Of a DNA stretch of 64,000 nt, positions 17,875-25,465 are shown in pieces. Made by a program: the position numbers and the translations under genes. How positions within the stretch are numbered: position 1 is the stretch's first letter; each line of letters starts with the position of its first letter. This DNA is from Chryseobacterium vaccae (GTDB lineage Bacteria; Bacteroidota; Bacteroidia; Flavobacteriales; Weeksellaceae). The DNA lies in NCBI RefSeq assembly GCF_009602705.1, contig NZ_VSWH01000001.1, positions 1,054,001-1,118,000 of the forward strand. Reading direction: 5' to 3'. The notes under the pieces were generated by a model that worked only from the letters and a program-made list of their open reading frames with translations, was not told the origin of the DNA and did no database searches.

Positions 17875-18996
17875 TTAATATTTTCTGATCTGTACGGAAG
17901 TTACATTTCTTATTTTAACCCGGCCTCCTACTTTTTTCAGCAGTCCAGTTTCTGCATTTCTCTTAAATACAAACACATCACTGCTTACAACATTGGTTAC
18001 GATCAGGAACTTTCCGGATTCATCTATAGCAAATGTTCTCGGATGTTTTCCTTTGGTCGGCTGATAGCCTATATTTTTCAGTTTTCCGTCATTCTGAATG
18101 GAAAAGATCGCAATATTATTTTCATGTCCGCGGTTGGATGCATATAAAAACTTACCATCAGGAGAAATATGAACATCCGAGCCTTCAAAATCCTCCTTGA
18201 ATTTTTCAGAATGGGTAAACATCCTTTGTACAGGGGTTAATTTCCCGTTTTCGTATGAATATACACTTACTGCTCCTCCCATTTCTTCAATACAATAGGC
18301 AAATTTTCCGTTCGGGTGAAAAGTAAAATGCCTTGGTCCGCTTCCTAAAACGACCTGTGTAAAAGGAATCTCAGCAGTCGTTAAAGGTTTATCTTTTTCA
18401 TTTTCAAACTGATAAGCTCTGATCTTATCTGCTCCCAAATCAGGAAGAAAAACATAGTTAAAATCAGGAGAAAATACAGTTGAATGGATATGGGAACGGT
18501 CCTGCCTATCCCGATTGATACTCCCTTCTGAAAACTGGAAATTCTGAACTGCAGGCTGAATCATTCCATCCTCCGAAACCGGATATACAGAAACACTTCC
18601 CTCTGTATAATTCCCATTAACCAGCCATTTTGCATTTTGATGGGCCGTAAGATATACCGGATTTTCGCCGCCGCTTTTTTGGCTGTTGATAAAGGTCAGT
18701 GTCCTGTCTTTGGGGCTAAACTCAAAACTGCTTACACTTCCTGCATTTTTCGTTTTGCTTTCTGTACAGGCAAAAAGATACTTACCGTTGGGAGATAAGG
18801 TCAGGAATGACGGATTCAGAATATTTTTTGCTGAGGTTACTTTAGATAGTTTTCCACGGACGGTATCCAGTTCATACACATAAATCCCCTCTGTTTCTTT
18901 ATCCCAGTTAAATGAACCAAAAAATACGTACGTATTCTGTGAATATAATTTTACACTGGTTAAAATTATAGTCATCAAACTCAATGCTTTCTTCAA
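17875..18996 (-). CDS. Secreted lactonase family beta-propeller (6-phosphogluconolactonase-like)
   Basis: 373 aa. The start is TTG at 18996, chosen because it yields a proper signal peptide (MKKALSLMTIILTSVKLYSQ); the ATG seven codons later would lose the lysines. The rest is a seven-bladed propeller with the family's recurring phrases: LSPNGKYLFACTES, VFSPDFNYVFLPDLGADK, GSGPRHFTFHPNGKFAYCIEE, VHISPDGKFLYASNRG, and HPRTFAIDESGKFLIVTN. This is the Pgl/YbhE (lactonase, PF10282) type. Cytosolic members open 6-phosphogluconolactone; an exported copy must act on another lactone or serve another purpose. It is followed closely by the broken zinc-ribbon gene. Confidence 0.9.
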   Translation of the reverse strand: MKKALSLMTIILTSVKLYSQNTYVFFGSFNWDKETEGIYVYELDTVRGKLSKVTSAKNILNPSFLTLSPNGKYLFACTESKTKNAGSVSSFEFSPKDRTLTFINSQKSGGENPVYLTAHQNAKWLVNGNYTEGSVSVYPVSEDGMIQPAVQNFQFSEGSINRDRQDRSHIHSTVFSPDFNYVFLPDLGADKIRAYQFENEKDKPLTTAEIPFTQVVLGSGPRHFTFHPNGKFAYCIEEMGGAVSVYSYENGKLTPVQRMFTHSEKFKEDFEGSDVHISPDGKFLYASNRGHENNIAIFSIQNDGKLKNIGYQPTKGKHPRTFAIDESGKFLIVTNVVSSDVFVFKRNAETGLLKKVGGRVKIRNVTSVQIRKY

Positions 18997-19206
18997 TTTT
19001 CGTTATTCGTTTTTAATGGATTGTTTTGGGGAGTGGTACCCGATGAGGTACAAATTTATGGATTTAGTTCAGAATATGACAGTATGAAAAAGTATATTAT
19101 TGAATTTAAAGCCTACTTCGTCGCTGATGAAGCTGGATGCTTATCCGTACGCTTCGACGAATTGAATGCCTGTTAACCTTCCTTTAATAAGAGTTTAATA
19201 TATTTT

Positions 19207-20760
19207 CTAATAAGTTTTTATTACATCTTTACCTATCAAAACCTTTAATTGCCCAAATATTTCCTCATCATTTATATTTTGCCAATGTTTTTCAAAAGCC
19301 GGATTAAAACGATCAAAATATTTTTTCCTTTCTTTATAAATTATTAATCTTTCTTTATCGCAAATGCCAAAAACAGTTGATTTCATCAGGCGAGCGTAGG
19401 ATAAAGCTTGATTGTACGACTTTGTTTTTTCAATGTTGGAACTCATATCAAACTTTGCTTCAATTATCATTGGTGCATTCTGGAAATAAATTTCACCTTT
19501 TGGCAGGAATACAAAATCAGGAATTGCTTTTTCTTTTCTTCCTGCTTTTTGTGATAATTGTCTTGTCCAATCTAAGTTAGAATATCCCAACTTTTCCAGT
19601 AATGGAATTAACAGCTTTTCTTCAACATCCTTTTCACTTTCTAACTTCTCATCAAATTCTAAATTAGGTTTATGCAATTGTGGTAAAACAGAAACATCAA
19701 ATCCTTTATCTTGTAATAAACGCTGTAATTCTCTATAATCAGTAGCTGAAAATCGAATCCCGTTTACACCTTGAAAATTCTTGCGGGTAATAGAAAGTTT
19801 TGAAAAATAAGAATCTCCCTTTAGTTCTTTTATTGTTATATGAGGAACAACAATTCCATTACTGGTCCTCGTTCTGCTGTTATAATAGTTAAAGGGTGTA
19901 TAAACGCCATCAATATCTGCTCTCCAAATTGATTGAATACAGCTGTAAGGTGCAAGAACATACATCACAATTATATCTCCTCGTTTTGTATTTTCATTAC
20001 ATGCCCAAACAGATTTTGCGTCTATAATAGGGTTTTGCAAAAAAGTCAAATAATCTTCTTTACTCCCCCCAGTTAACCATACATTTGTTGGCTCCGGCAT
20101 TTCTATCTTCATTCCGTCTTCTTCTAACAGCATCAATGCAAAATCGTAAATACAGGCACAAATTTCTTCTCGTTTCAACTGATTTTCATTTGCAAACTTT
20201 AAAATATTGTCATTAAGTTTATTATAAAATAACAGCCGTCCTCTTTTATCTGACTTTACAGGCAGTTTTGGTATTGGAATTTCTAAAACATCTAATATTT
20301 TCATGAAAACATCAAATTGTTCACGAAAAAGAACAGGAAAGAAAAACCCATCACTGTAAAAGTAAAGCATGAGTGAAATCTCCGATAATATAGCACAGAA
20401 AGATTTATAATCTTTTTGGACAATTATTGGCCGTGAGTTTTCTTGTATAATTATCTCTCCATGTGAATTTTCTTCAACAAAAAAAACTTCAAGATGATCA
20501 ATTAATCTTATGAAATATTCAGAATCACTCTCTCCATTTTCTATAAATAACCTATTTACAATAATATTATCGATGATTAGAAAACAGTTATCTAAAAAAT
20601 AATCTTCAACATCAGGTCCGCCAAAATATTCATTATACTTTTGAAAAATTTGTTTAGCTTTTAGTTCAAGATCGTCATTTTCAATATCAAAAGTAAAAAG
20701 ATCAATCACTTCTTTTCCTTTTTTTGAATCTTTATATAAATTCCAGAAGTTTTTATTCAT
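19207..20760 (-). CDS. Probable EVE/PUA-like plus PD-(D/E)XK nuclease protein
   Basis: 517 aa, cytosolic. Residues 1-220 are helical and not recognised. Residues about 226-345 look like an EVE/PUA-type domain: NVWLTGGSKEDYLTF, SVWACNENTKRGDIIVMYV and SCIQSIWRADIDG follow the usual W, GD and I-x-x-I pattern. Residues about 375-480 resemble the HsdR N-terminal PD-(D/E)XK nuclease: E380/E381 in DVEEKLLIPLLEKLGY, P414-D415, E434-A-K436 in MIIEAK, then a Y-x-Q at 449-451. EVE domains read modified bases, so a modification-dependent nuclease is a reasonable inference. No methylase or helicase partner is present. It is more A+T rich than its neighbours, which hints at transfer. Confidence 0.65.
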   Translation of the reverse strand: MNKNFWNLYKDSKKGKEVIDLFTFDIENDDLELKAKQIFQKYNEYFGGPDVEDYFLDNCFLIIDNIIVNRLFIENGESDSEYFIRLIDHLEVFFVEENSHGEIIIQENSRPIIVQKDYKSFCAILSEISLMLYFYSDGFFFPVLFREQFDVFMKILDVLEIPIPKLPVKSDKRGRLLFYNKLNDNILKFANENQLKREEICACIYDFALMLLEEDGMKIEMPEPTNVWLTGGSKEDYLTFLQNPIIDAKSVWACNENTKRGDIIVMYVLAPYSCIQSIWRADIDGVYTPFNYYNSRTRTSNGIVVPHITIKELKGDSYFSKLSITRKNFQGVNGIRFSATDYRELQRLLQDKGFDVSVLPQLHKPNLEFDEKLESEKDVEEKLLIPLLEKLGYSNLDWTRQLSQKAGRKEKAIPDFVFLPKGEIYFQNAPMIIEAKFDMSSNIEKTKSYNQALSYARLMKSTVFGICDKERLIIYKERKKYFDRFNPAFEKHWQNINDEEIFGQLKVLIGKDVIKTY

Positions 20761-21064
20761 TTGATATAAATAGCATTAGTTTTTATCATGGCGTTTAAGA
20801 ACCTATATCAATTCACTAATTTACATATTTAGTCTGATAAGAAATAGACTATACATTTGTTGACTGAAAAATAATTAACAGATAAAAGAAAATCCCACCT
20901 ATTTAAAATAATTCTAAATTAAGTGAAAACAAATCACTCCAAATCTCTTTATTTAGAGTATTTCATGTGCCGTTTAATTTAAACACTTACAAAAATTACG
21001 TAGAAATACTGAATCGTATGTAACGGGATCTCGGTAATTTCGGGATAAACAAAAACTGATCATT
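20761..21064. other. Divergent intergenic region before the oxidoreductase operon
   Basis: No gene. This is the only promoter space for both the nuclease (minus) and the dehydrogenase operon (plus). It contains a symmetric GTTTAATTTAAAC near 20974 and CTCTTTATTTAGAG near 20945. No clean TAnnTTTG was found close to 21065, so the operon may use another sigma factor or a less canonical promoter. Confidence 0.4.
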
Positions 21065-21202
21065 ATGGATAGCCCTCAAAGCCACAAACCATTTCTGAAA
21101 ATGAGATGGGTGTTCAAACAATGCCCAGAAATTTCTGACAGAAAGCCCAGCCATGATTACAAAAATAAAGATACCACAACCATCAAACTTTTAACGAAAT
21201 GA
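21065..21202 (+). CDS. Possible small leader protein of the oxidoreductase operon
   Basis: A 45-codon frame (MDSPQSHKPFLKMRW ... TTTIKLLTK) ends in ATGA, where its stop overlaps the ATG of the small-subunit gene. Such overlap commonly marks translational coupling. The peptide is basic, has one Cys and no signal peptide, and resembles nothing I know. It could be a real short protein or just a translated leader. The evidence is positional only. Confidence 0.4.
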   Translation: MDSPQSHKPFLKMRWVFKQCPEISDRKPSHDYKNKDTTTIKLLTK

Positions 21203-21645
21203 TTATTACGAACAAAATCCTCAACGTTGATGATTATTATTTCGACGTGTTTATGTCGATCTCACAGGCCCTTACCGGATTTACGGTGAACGAACTTCAA
21301 TCTACAGGGCTCACAGAAACGTACTACACTTACATTCTGGGAAACCTTGACGCAGGTACGTTTGTAGAATTTCTGACTGTTTCTAAAAATGTGCTTGAAA
21401 AGTCTTTCACTGAAGATCAGTTAAAAAATGCAATTGTTTCTGAAATCGTCATGAATCCAGGAATGAGTGATATTGCTGATAAGGTAATTACTTTATGGTA
21501 CCTAGGGACCTGGGAAGGAGCTTATATCAACGATCTTTCTTATCAGGAAGGACTGGTATGGAACGTGATGAATGCCCATCCGCCGGGGGCCAAACAACCC
21601 GGTTATAAATCCTGGGCAGTTGAACCTGTAAACAGCAACTCATGA
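21199..21645 (+). CDS. FAD-dependent sugar dehydrogenase-type small subunit (FAD-SLDH small-subunit family)
   Basis: 148 aa. The pattern FMSISQALTGF at the start, then YYTYILGNL, LWYLGTWEG, and the closing HPPGAKQPGYKSWAVEP is that of the small subunit found with membrane-bound FAD sorbitol, gluconate, fructose and glucose dehydrogenases (PF12318). In those enzymes it is a chaperone-like hitchhiker subunit that carries a Tat signal for the complex. Here no signal peptide or twin arginine is visible, so the complex may stay in the cytosol. Its last bases overlap the start of the GMC oxidoreductase gene by four (ATGA), which strongly suggests a matched pair. Confidence 0.85.
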   Translation: MIITNKILNVDDYYFDVFMSISQALTGFTVNELQSTGLTETYYTYILGNLDAGTFVEFLTVSKNVLEKSFTEDQLKNAIVSEIVMNPGMSDIADKVITLWYLGTWEGAYINDLSYQEGLVWNVMNAHPPGAKQPGYKSWAVEPVNSNS

Positions 21646-23921
21646 GAAAGCCTACCCACAAAAAAGATGTGATCATCGTAGGAACAGGGATCGCCGGATC
21701 GCTGATCGCTAAACTGCTGACGGATCATGTGTACAGCGTGAACGGAAAAAAATTCATTCATCGTACGGCAGCGAATCTGAGATTTAAAGAAATACTGGCA
21801 GAAATTGATTTTGAATCAGTTAAAAAATTAGAACATCTGCCTGCATCTGCTTCCTATCAAAACGAAATCAACAATTCTAAAGACAGGACTCATAAAGAAA
21901 TTGATGCTCAGGCAGCTAAAAAGAATATCGATCCCAAAACGCTTGAAAACAGGATTGGATTAGAGCTTTTTAAAACCTATTTCTTTCTTGAATTCTATCA
22001 CGAAATATCGATTCTGATGTATGAAGCCGGTCTGGAAGCCGGGGTTGAACTGGATTCTGTATCATCCATGACCAATTATACTGAGTATATGCGTACTTTT
22101 TATACTCAGGAAGCCAAAGTTCCGAATTCTCCTTATCCCAATTTAAAGCAGGCTCCTTCACCCAACGTTCTGGACGTCGCACAGATCACTCCTCCATTTC
22201 CTGATAAAAAAGGATATCTGGTTCAGTTTGGCCCTATGGCCTTTGCAAGTGATGCGATCCGGGTTGGAGGCGGAACTACCCTCCACTGGCTGGGAACTAC
22301 TCCAAGAATGCTTCCCAATGATTTCAGACTTACAGAAAAATATGGCATTGAGATCAATAAGCCTGATTCTTCCGACAAAAGCCCGATCAACTGGCCGATT
22401 GATTACGATACTTTAAAACCTTACTACGAAATGGCTGAATTCGAGATCGGTGTTTCCGGAGATGTTTCAAAACAGGAATATCCCATCGATGAAAGTATGG
22501 AAGAATACTATGGCAATTATGTGTTTCCGATGGAAGAAATTCCCCAAAGTTACATGGATAATCAAATCATTAAAGGCCTTAAAGATACAAGTGTTAAACT
22601 GAATTTTGAAGAAATCCAGTTACTGTTGGTTCCTTCTCCGCAAGGAAGAAATTCTGCCCCAAACCTTCGATACGGAAATACAAAAGTCATCAGGGCAAAA
22701 TATAAAAAGCCTGGCTACAGCCTGGTGCTGGACGATTCGGAAAAAGAAGAATACAAAGCGCTCGGATCCATCTGGAATCCTTATATGGGCGAACGCTGTG
22801 AAGGTAATGCTTCCTGTGTACCGATCTGCCCGGTTCAGGCCAAATACAATGCTTTAAAAACCCTGAAAAAGGCATTGTATAAAATCAATGAAAATGATAA
22901 TCTTAAACGCAATCCGCATATAGAGATTAAAGCTCAGAGTGTGGTGTATCGTTTAAGCGTTGACCAGAAGAGAATTTCGAAAGTTCATTTGAGAAGATAT
23001 ACTTCAAAAGAGAAAACAGATTTTATAGAAGAGTTTATTGATACTTCAGATTCTATCGTTATTCTGGCAGCCAATGCTTTTGAAAATCCAAAAATTCTGT
23101 TGAATTCAAAATATATGGTTACCGAAAACGGCCGGCAGGTAGAAAAAACAGTGGCCAACAACAGCGATCAGGTAGGAAGAAATTTAATGGATCATATGGT
23201 CATGCTGACCTGGGGGTTGTTCCCTGAACCAGTATATTCCTATAGAGGGCCCGGATCGACTACCAATATTTCGTCTTTCCGTGACGGGAAGTTCAGGAGT
23301 GAGTTTTCGGCATGGATCTCTCCGCTCGATAACTGGGGATGGAGCTGGCCTGCCTTTTCTCCGGGATCAGATCTTTCGGAATTCTTAGGACAGGGGCTTT
23401 TTGGAACAGATTTGAAAGAAGCTTTAACCTACAGGCTTTCCAGACAGGTTTTATTCCATTTTGAAATTGAACAGCTGCCGAATCCTAATAACAGAGTAAC
23501 CATTAATAATCAGTACATGGATGCACTGGGCATTCCGCGTCCTGTGGTACATTACGAGCTTACGGATTATGAAAAGAAGGCAATGGAACAGGCAAAACTG
23601 GCTTCAGACCAGATGTTTGAAAGGCTGGGAATTCAGGATTTCACCAAGTATAACGCGACAGATCCCAATACAACGGTATATAATAATGTAAGATATTCTT
23701 ACAACGGAGCCGGACATATTGTGGGAACCCACAGAATGGGCTCTTCACCGGACGACTCTGTAACGGACAGCTACTGTAAATCCTGGGATCACCCGAATTT
23801 ATACATCGTCGGAGCCGGAAATATGACAACGTTGGGAACCTCCAACCCTACTTTAACCTTATCTGCATTCACGATCCGTTCAGTAGAATCTATCCTGACC
23901 GATCTGGAAGCCCATTTTTAA
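21642..23921 (+). CDS. GMC family FAD oxidoreductase with cysteine cluster
   Basis: 759 aa. The N-terminal Rossmann motif is VGTGIAG (13-19); a GMC signature lies at GGGTTLHWLG (209-218); and the catalytic pair is H697 (GTHRMG) and N735 (TSNPTLT). C386, C392 and C396 in RCEGNASCVPICPVQAKYN match the place where FAD glucose dehydrogenases hold a 3Fe-4S cluster, so electrons can probably leave by that route. The length is about 200 residues above the usual 540-560: an insertion at residues 35-160 separates the dinucleotide-binding strand from the rest. Overlap with the small-subunit gene marks a complex. No cytochrome c subunit is encoded nearby, so the electron acceptor is unknown. The substrate is unknown. 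Confidence 0.88.
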   Translation: MRKPTHKKDVIIVGTGIAGSLIAKLLTDHVYSVNGKKFIHRTAANLRFKEILAEIDFESVKKLEHLPASASYQNEINNSKDRTHKEIDAQAAKKNIDPKTLENRIGLELFKTYFFLEFYHEISILMYEAGLEAGVELDSVSSMTNYTEYMRTFYTQEAKVPNSPYPNLKQAPSPNVLDVAQITPPFPDKKGYLVQFGPMAFASDAIRVGGGTTLHWLGTTPRMLPNDFRLTEKYGIEINKPDSSDKSPINWPIDYDTLKPYYEMAEFEIGVSGDVSKQEYPIDESMEEYYGNYVFPMEEIPQSYMDNQIIKGLKDTSVKLNFEEIQLLLVPSPQGRNSAPNLRYGNTKVIRAKYKKPGYSLVLDDSEKEEYKALGSIWNPYMGERCEGNASCVPICPVQAKYNALKTLKKALYKINENDNLKRNPHIEIKAQSVVYRLSVDQKRISKVHLRRYTSKEKTDFIEEFIDTSDSIVILAANAFENPKILLNSKYMVTENGRQVEKTVANNSDQVGRNLMDHMVMLTWGLFPEPVYSYRGPGSTTNISSFRDGKFRSEFSAWISPLDNWGWSWPAFSPGSDLSEFLGQGLFGTDLKEALTYRLSRQVLFHFEIEQLPNPNNRVTINNQYMDALGIPRPVVHYELTDYEKKAMEQAKLASDQMFERLGIQDFTKYNATDPNTTVYNNVRYSYNGAGHIVGTHRMGSSPDDSVTDSYCKSWDHPNLYIVGAGNMTTLGTSNPTLTLSAFTIRSVESILTDLEAHF

Positions 23922-23932
23922 AAATTAAAATC

Positions 23933-25441
23933 ATGAGACAAAGACTTATCAATAAAACAGAACTTCAGGAACAGGAAACAATACCTCAAAGTAAAGCGGC
24001 AACGTTACGGTCTTCGAAGGCTTTAAGTAGGGATACTATCGTTGCAGACGACACTTCTCTACAATCTTTATTATTTGACTCCACTTTAGGTAAACAAGAA
24101 TGGACTGACGGATTAAAGCATCACAGCAAAATGCTGACGAACCTGCTGCTCAATGACCAGATTGAAGAGTTTGACCAGTATTTAAGTTCACAGTTCGGCT
24201 CAAAAATTTCAGATTTACCGCTTAAGGATAAAAAAGCATCTAAGGTAAAAAAGGGATTAGCTGCTATTGATTACCGTCCTGTTCTTCAGGATCTTTTACA
24301 GACAGCTATCCTTATTGAGCATTCTACCATTCCTCCCTACCTTACGGCTCTTTATTCCATCAAGGAGGGAACGAATCCATTGGCTTCACAGATCATCAGA
24401 AGTGTGGCTGTTGAAGAAATGCTTCACCTCATCATGGTTTGTAATGTTCTGAATGCAATCAATATCCAGCCTTCTGTGAACAAACCACAGAACTACCCTG
24501 TTTATCCGATGAAATTGCCCATGAATGTTGATTTCTATGTCGGTCTCGAGACGTTTTCACCCAATAGCATTGCCACTTTTATCGCTATTGAAAGTCCAAG
24601 CAGTCCTCTAGTAAAAGCTCCGAAGTACAAACCGGAATTTGAATTCAGTGCAAAATTAGCCAAAGGAATGGCCGTGCAGGAAAACAATTTCTGGACACTT
24701 GAAAATATGAAAGGTTTTATCATGGAAAATGTTCATACCATCGGAGAATATTATGATGTTCTGTTCTTTTATATTACGGTTTTCCAGATTATTGCCTATT
24801 ATCAGGAACACGGAAGCCTTCCTACCAGCTTCAAAGAATTAAACACAGGAGGAATTTTCACAGGAGATCCCGCCAAACAGATCCGCCCGGAACAATATTA
24901 TGGTAGCGGTGGAAAATTACATGCGGTAGAAGCTCTGGAAGGGGTAATTGCCGTTTTCCAGGAAATCAAGGGACAGGGTGAAGGTGCAGATGATTCTATT
25001 TTTGATGTTGATCCTTCCCAGTTTGAAGAGGGAGTGGAACTGGCTCATTATTTCAGATTTAAAGAAGTTTTCCATGAGCATTTCTATATTGGAGGGAATT
25101 ATGAGCCTTTCATGGATAAAGACGGAATGATGCCCGTTGCTACCCCGCCGACAGGGAAACCTCTTCCTGTAGACTGGAGTGCGGCTTATCCTATGAAAGA
25201 AAACCCTAAGCTAAGCGATTATACGGACAACAAAGAGTTATATGCTCAGGGCGTGGAATTCAACAAGACCTACCGCCGTTTATTAGATGCCATCCAGAGC
25301 GCAGTGGAAGGCAACCAGAAAGAACTGGAAAAATCAATCATGTACATGTATGCCCTGAAAGAACAGGCTGTCGGATTAATGAAACAGCCATTGGATTCTC
25401 AATATACAGCAGGTCCTACTTTCGAATACATCAGTTTGTAA
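23933..25441 (+). CDS. Ferritin-like diiron protein, VioB/RebD-type domain (PF12902)
   Basis: 502 aa. The central region is the ferritin-like fold found in the IPA-imine dimer synthases VioB and RebD: LLQTAILIEHSTIPPYLTALYSIK (E129, H130), then SVAVEEMLHL (E161/E162, H165), ENVHTIGEYYD (H268, E272) and GVELAHYFRFKEV (E369, H372). These Glu/His pairs can bind a di-metal site. The VioB/RebD enzymes are about 1000 aa; this protein has the domain plus an uncharacterised N-terminal 110 residues and C-terminal helices. No signal peptide is seen. It lies 11 bases after the GMC gene. Oxidation chemistry on an amino-acid-derived compound is the natural guess, but this is inference. Confidence 0.75.
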   Translation: MRQRLINKTELQEQETIPQSKAATLRSSKALSRDTIVADDTSLQSLLFDSTLGKQEWTDGLKHHSKMLTNLLLNDQIEEFDQYLSSQFGSKISDLPLKDKKASKVKKGLAAIDYRPVLQDLLQTAILIEHSTIPPYLTALYSIKEGTNPLASQIIRSVAVEEMLHLIMVCNVLNAINIQPSVNKPQNYPVYPMKLPMNVDFYVGLETFSPNSIATFIAIESPSSPLVKAPKYKPEFEFSAKLAKGMAVQENNFWTLENMKGFIMENVHTIGEYYDVLFFYITVFQIIAYYQEHGSLPTSFKELNTGGIFTGDPAKQIRPEQYYGSGGKLHAVEALEGVIAVFQEIKGQGEGADDSIFDVDPSQFEEGVELAHYFRFKEVFHEHFYIGGNYEPFMDKDGMMPVATPPTGKPLPVDWSAAYPMKENPKLSDYTDNKELYAQGVEFNKTYRRLLDAIQSAVEGNQKELEKSIMYMYALKEQAVGLMKQPLDSQYTAGPTFEYISL

Positions 25442-25465
25442 CCATAACCATAAAAACAATATATC

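Noticed and set aside
19105..19165. Inverted repeat TTCGTCG ... CGACGAA upstream of the lactonase gene
   Set aside because: The arms are 7 bp and the spacing about 40 bases, which is within what chance allows in a 200-base gap.
21970..22182. Minus-strand and alternative-frame open readings inside the GMC gene
   Set aside because: They lie entirely within the GMC coding region, which has far stronger support from motifs and length.
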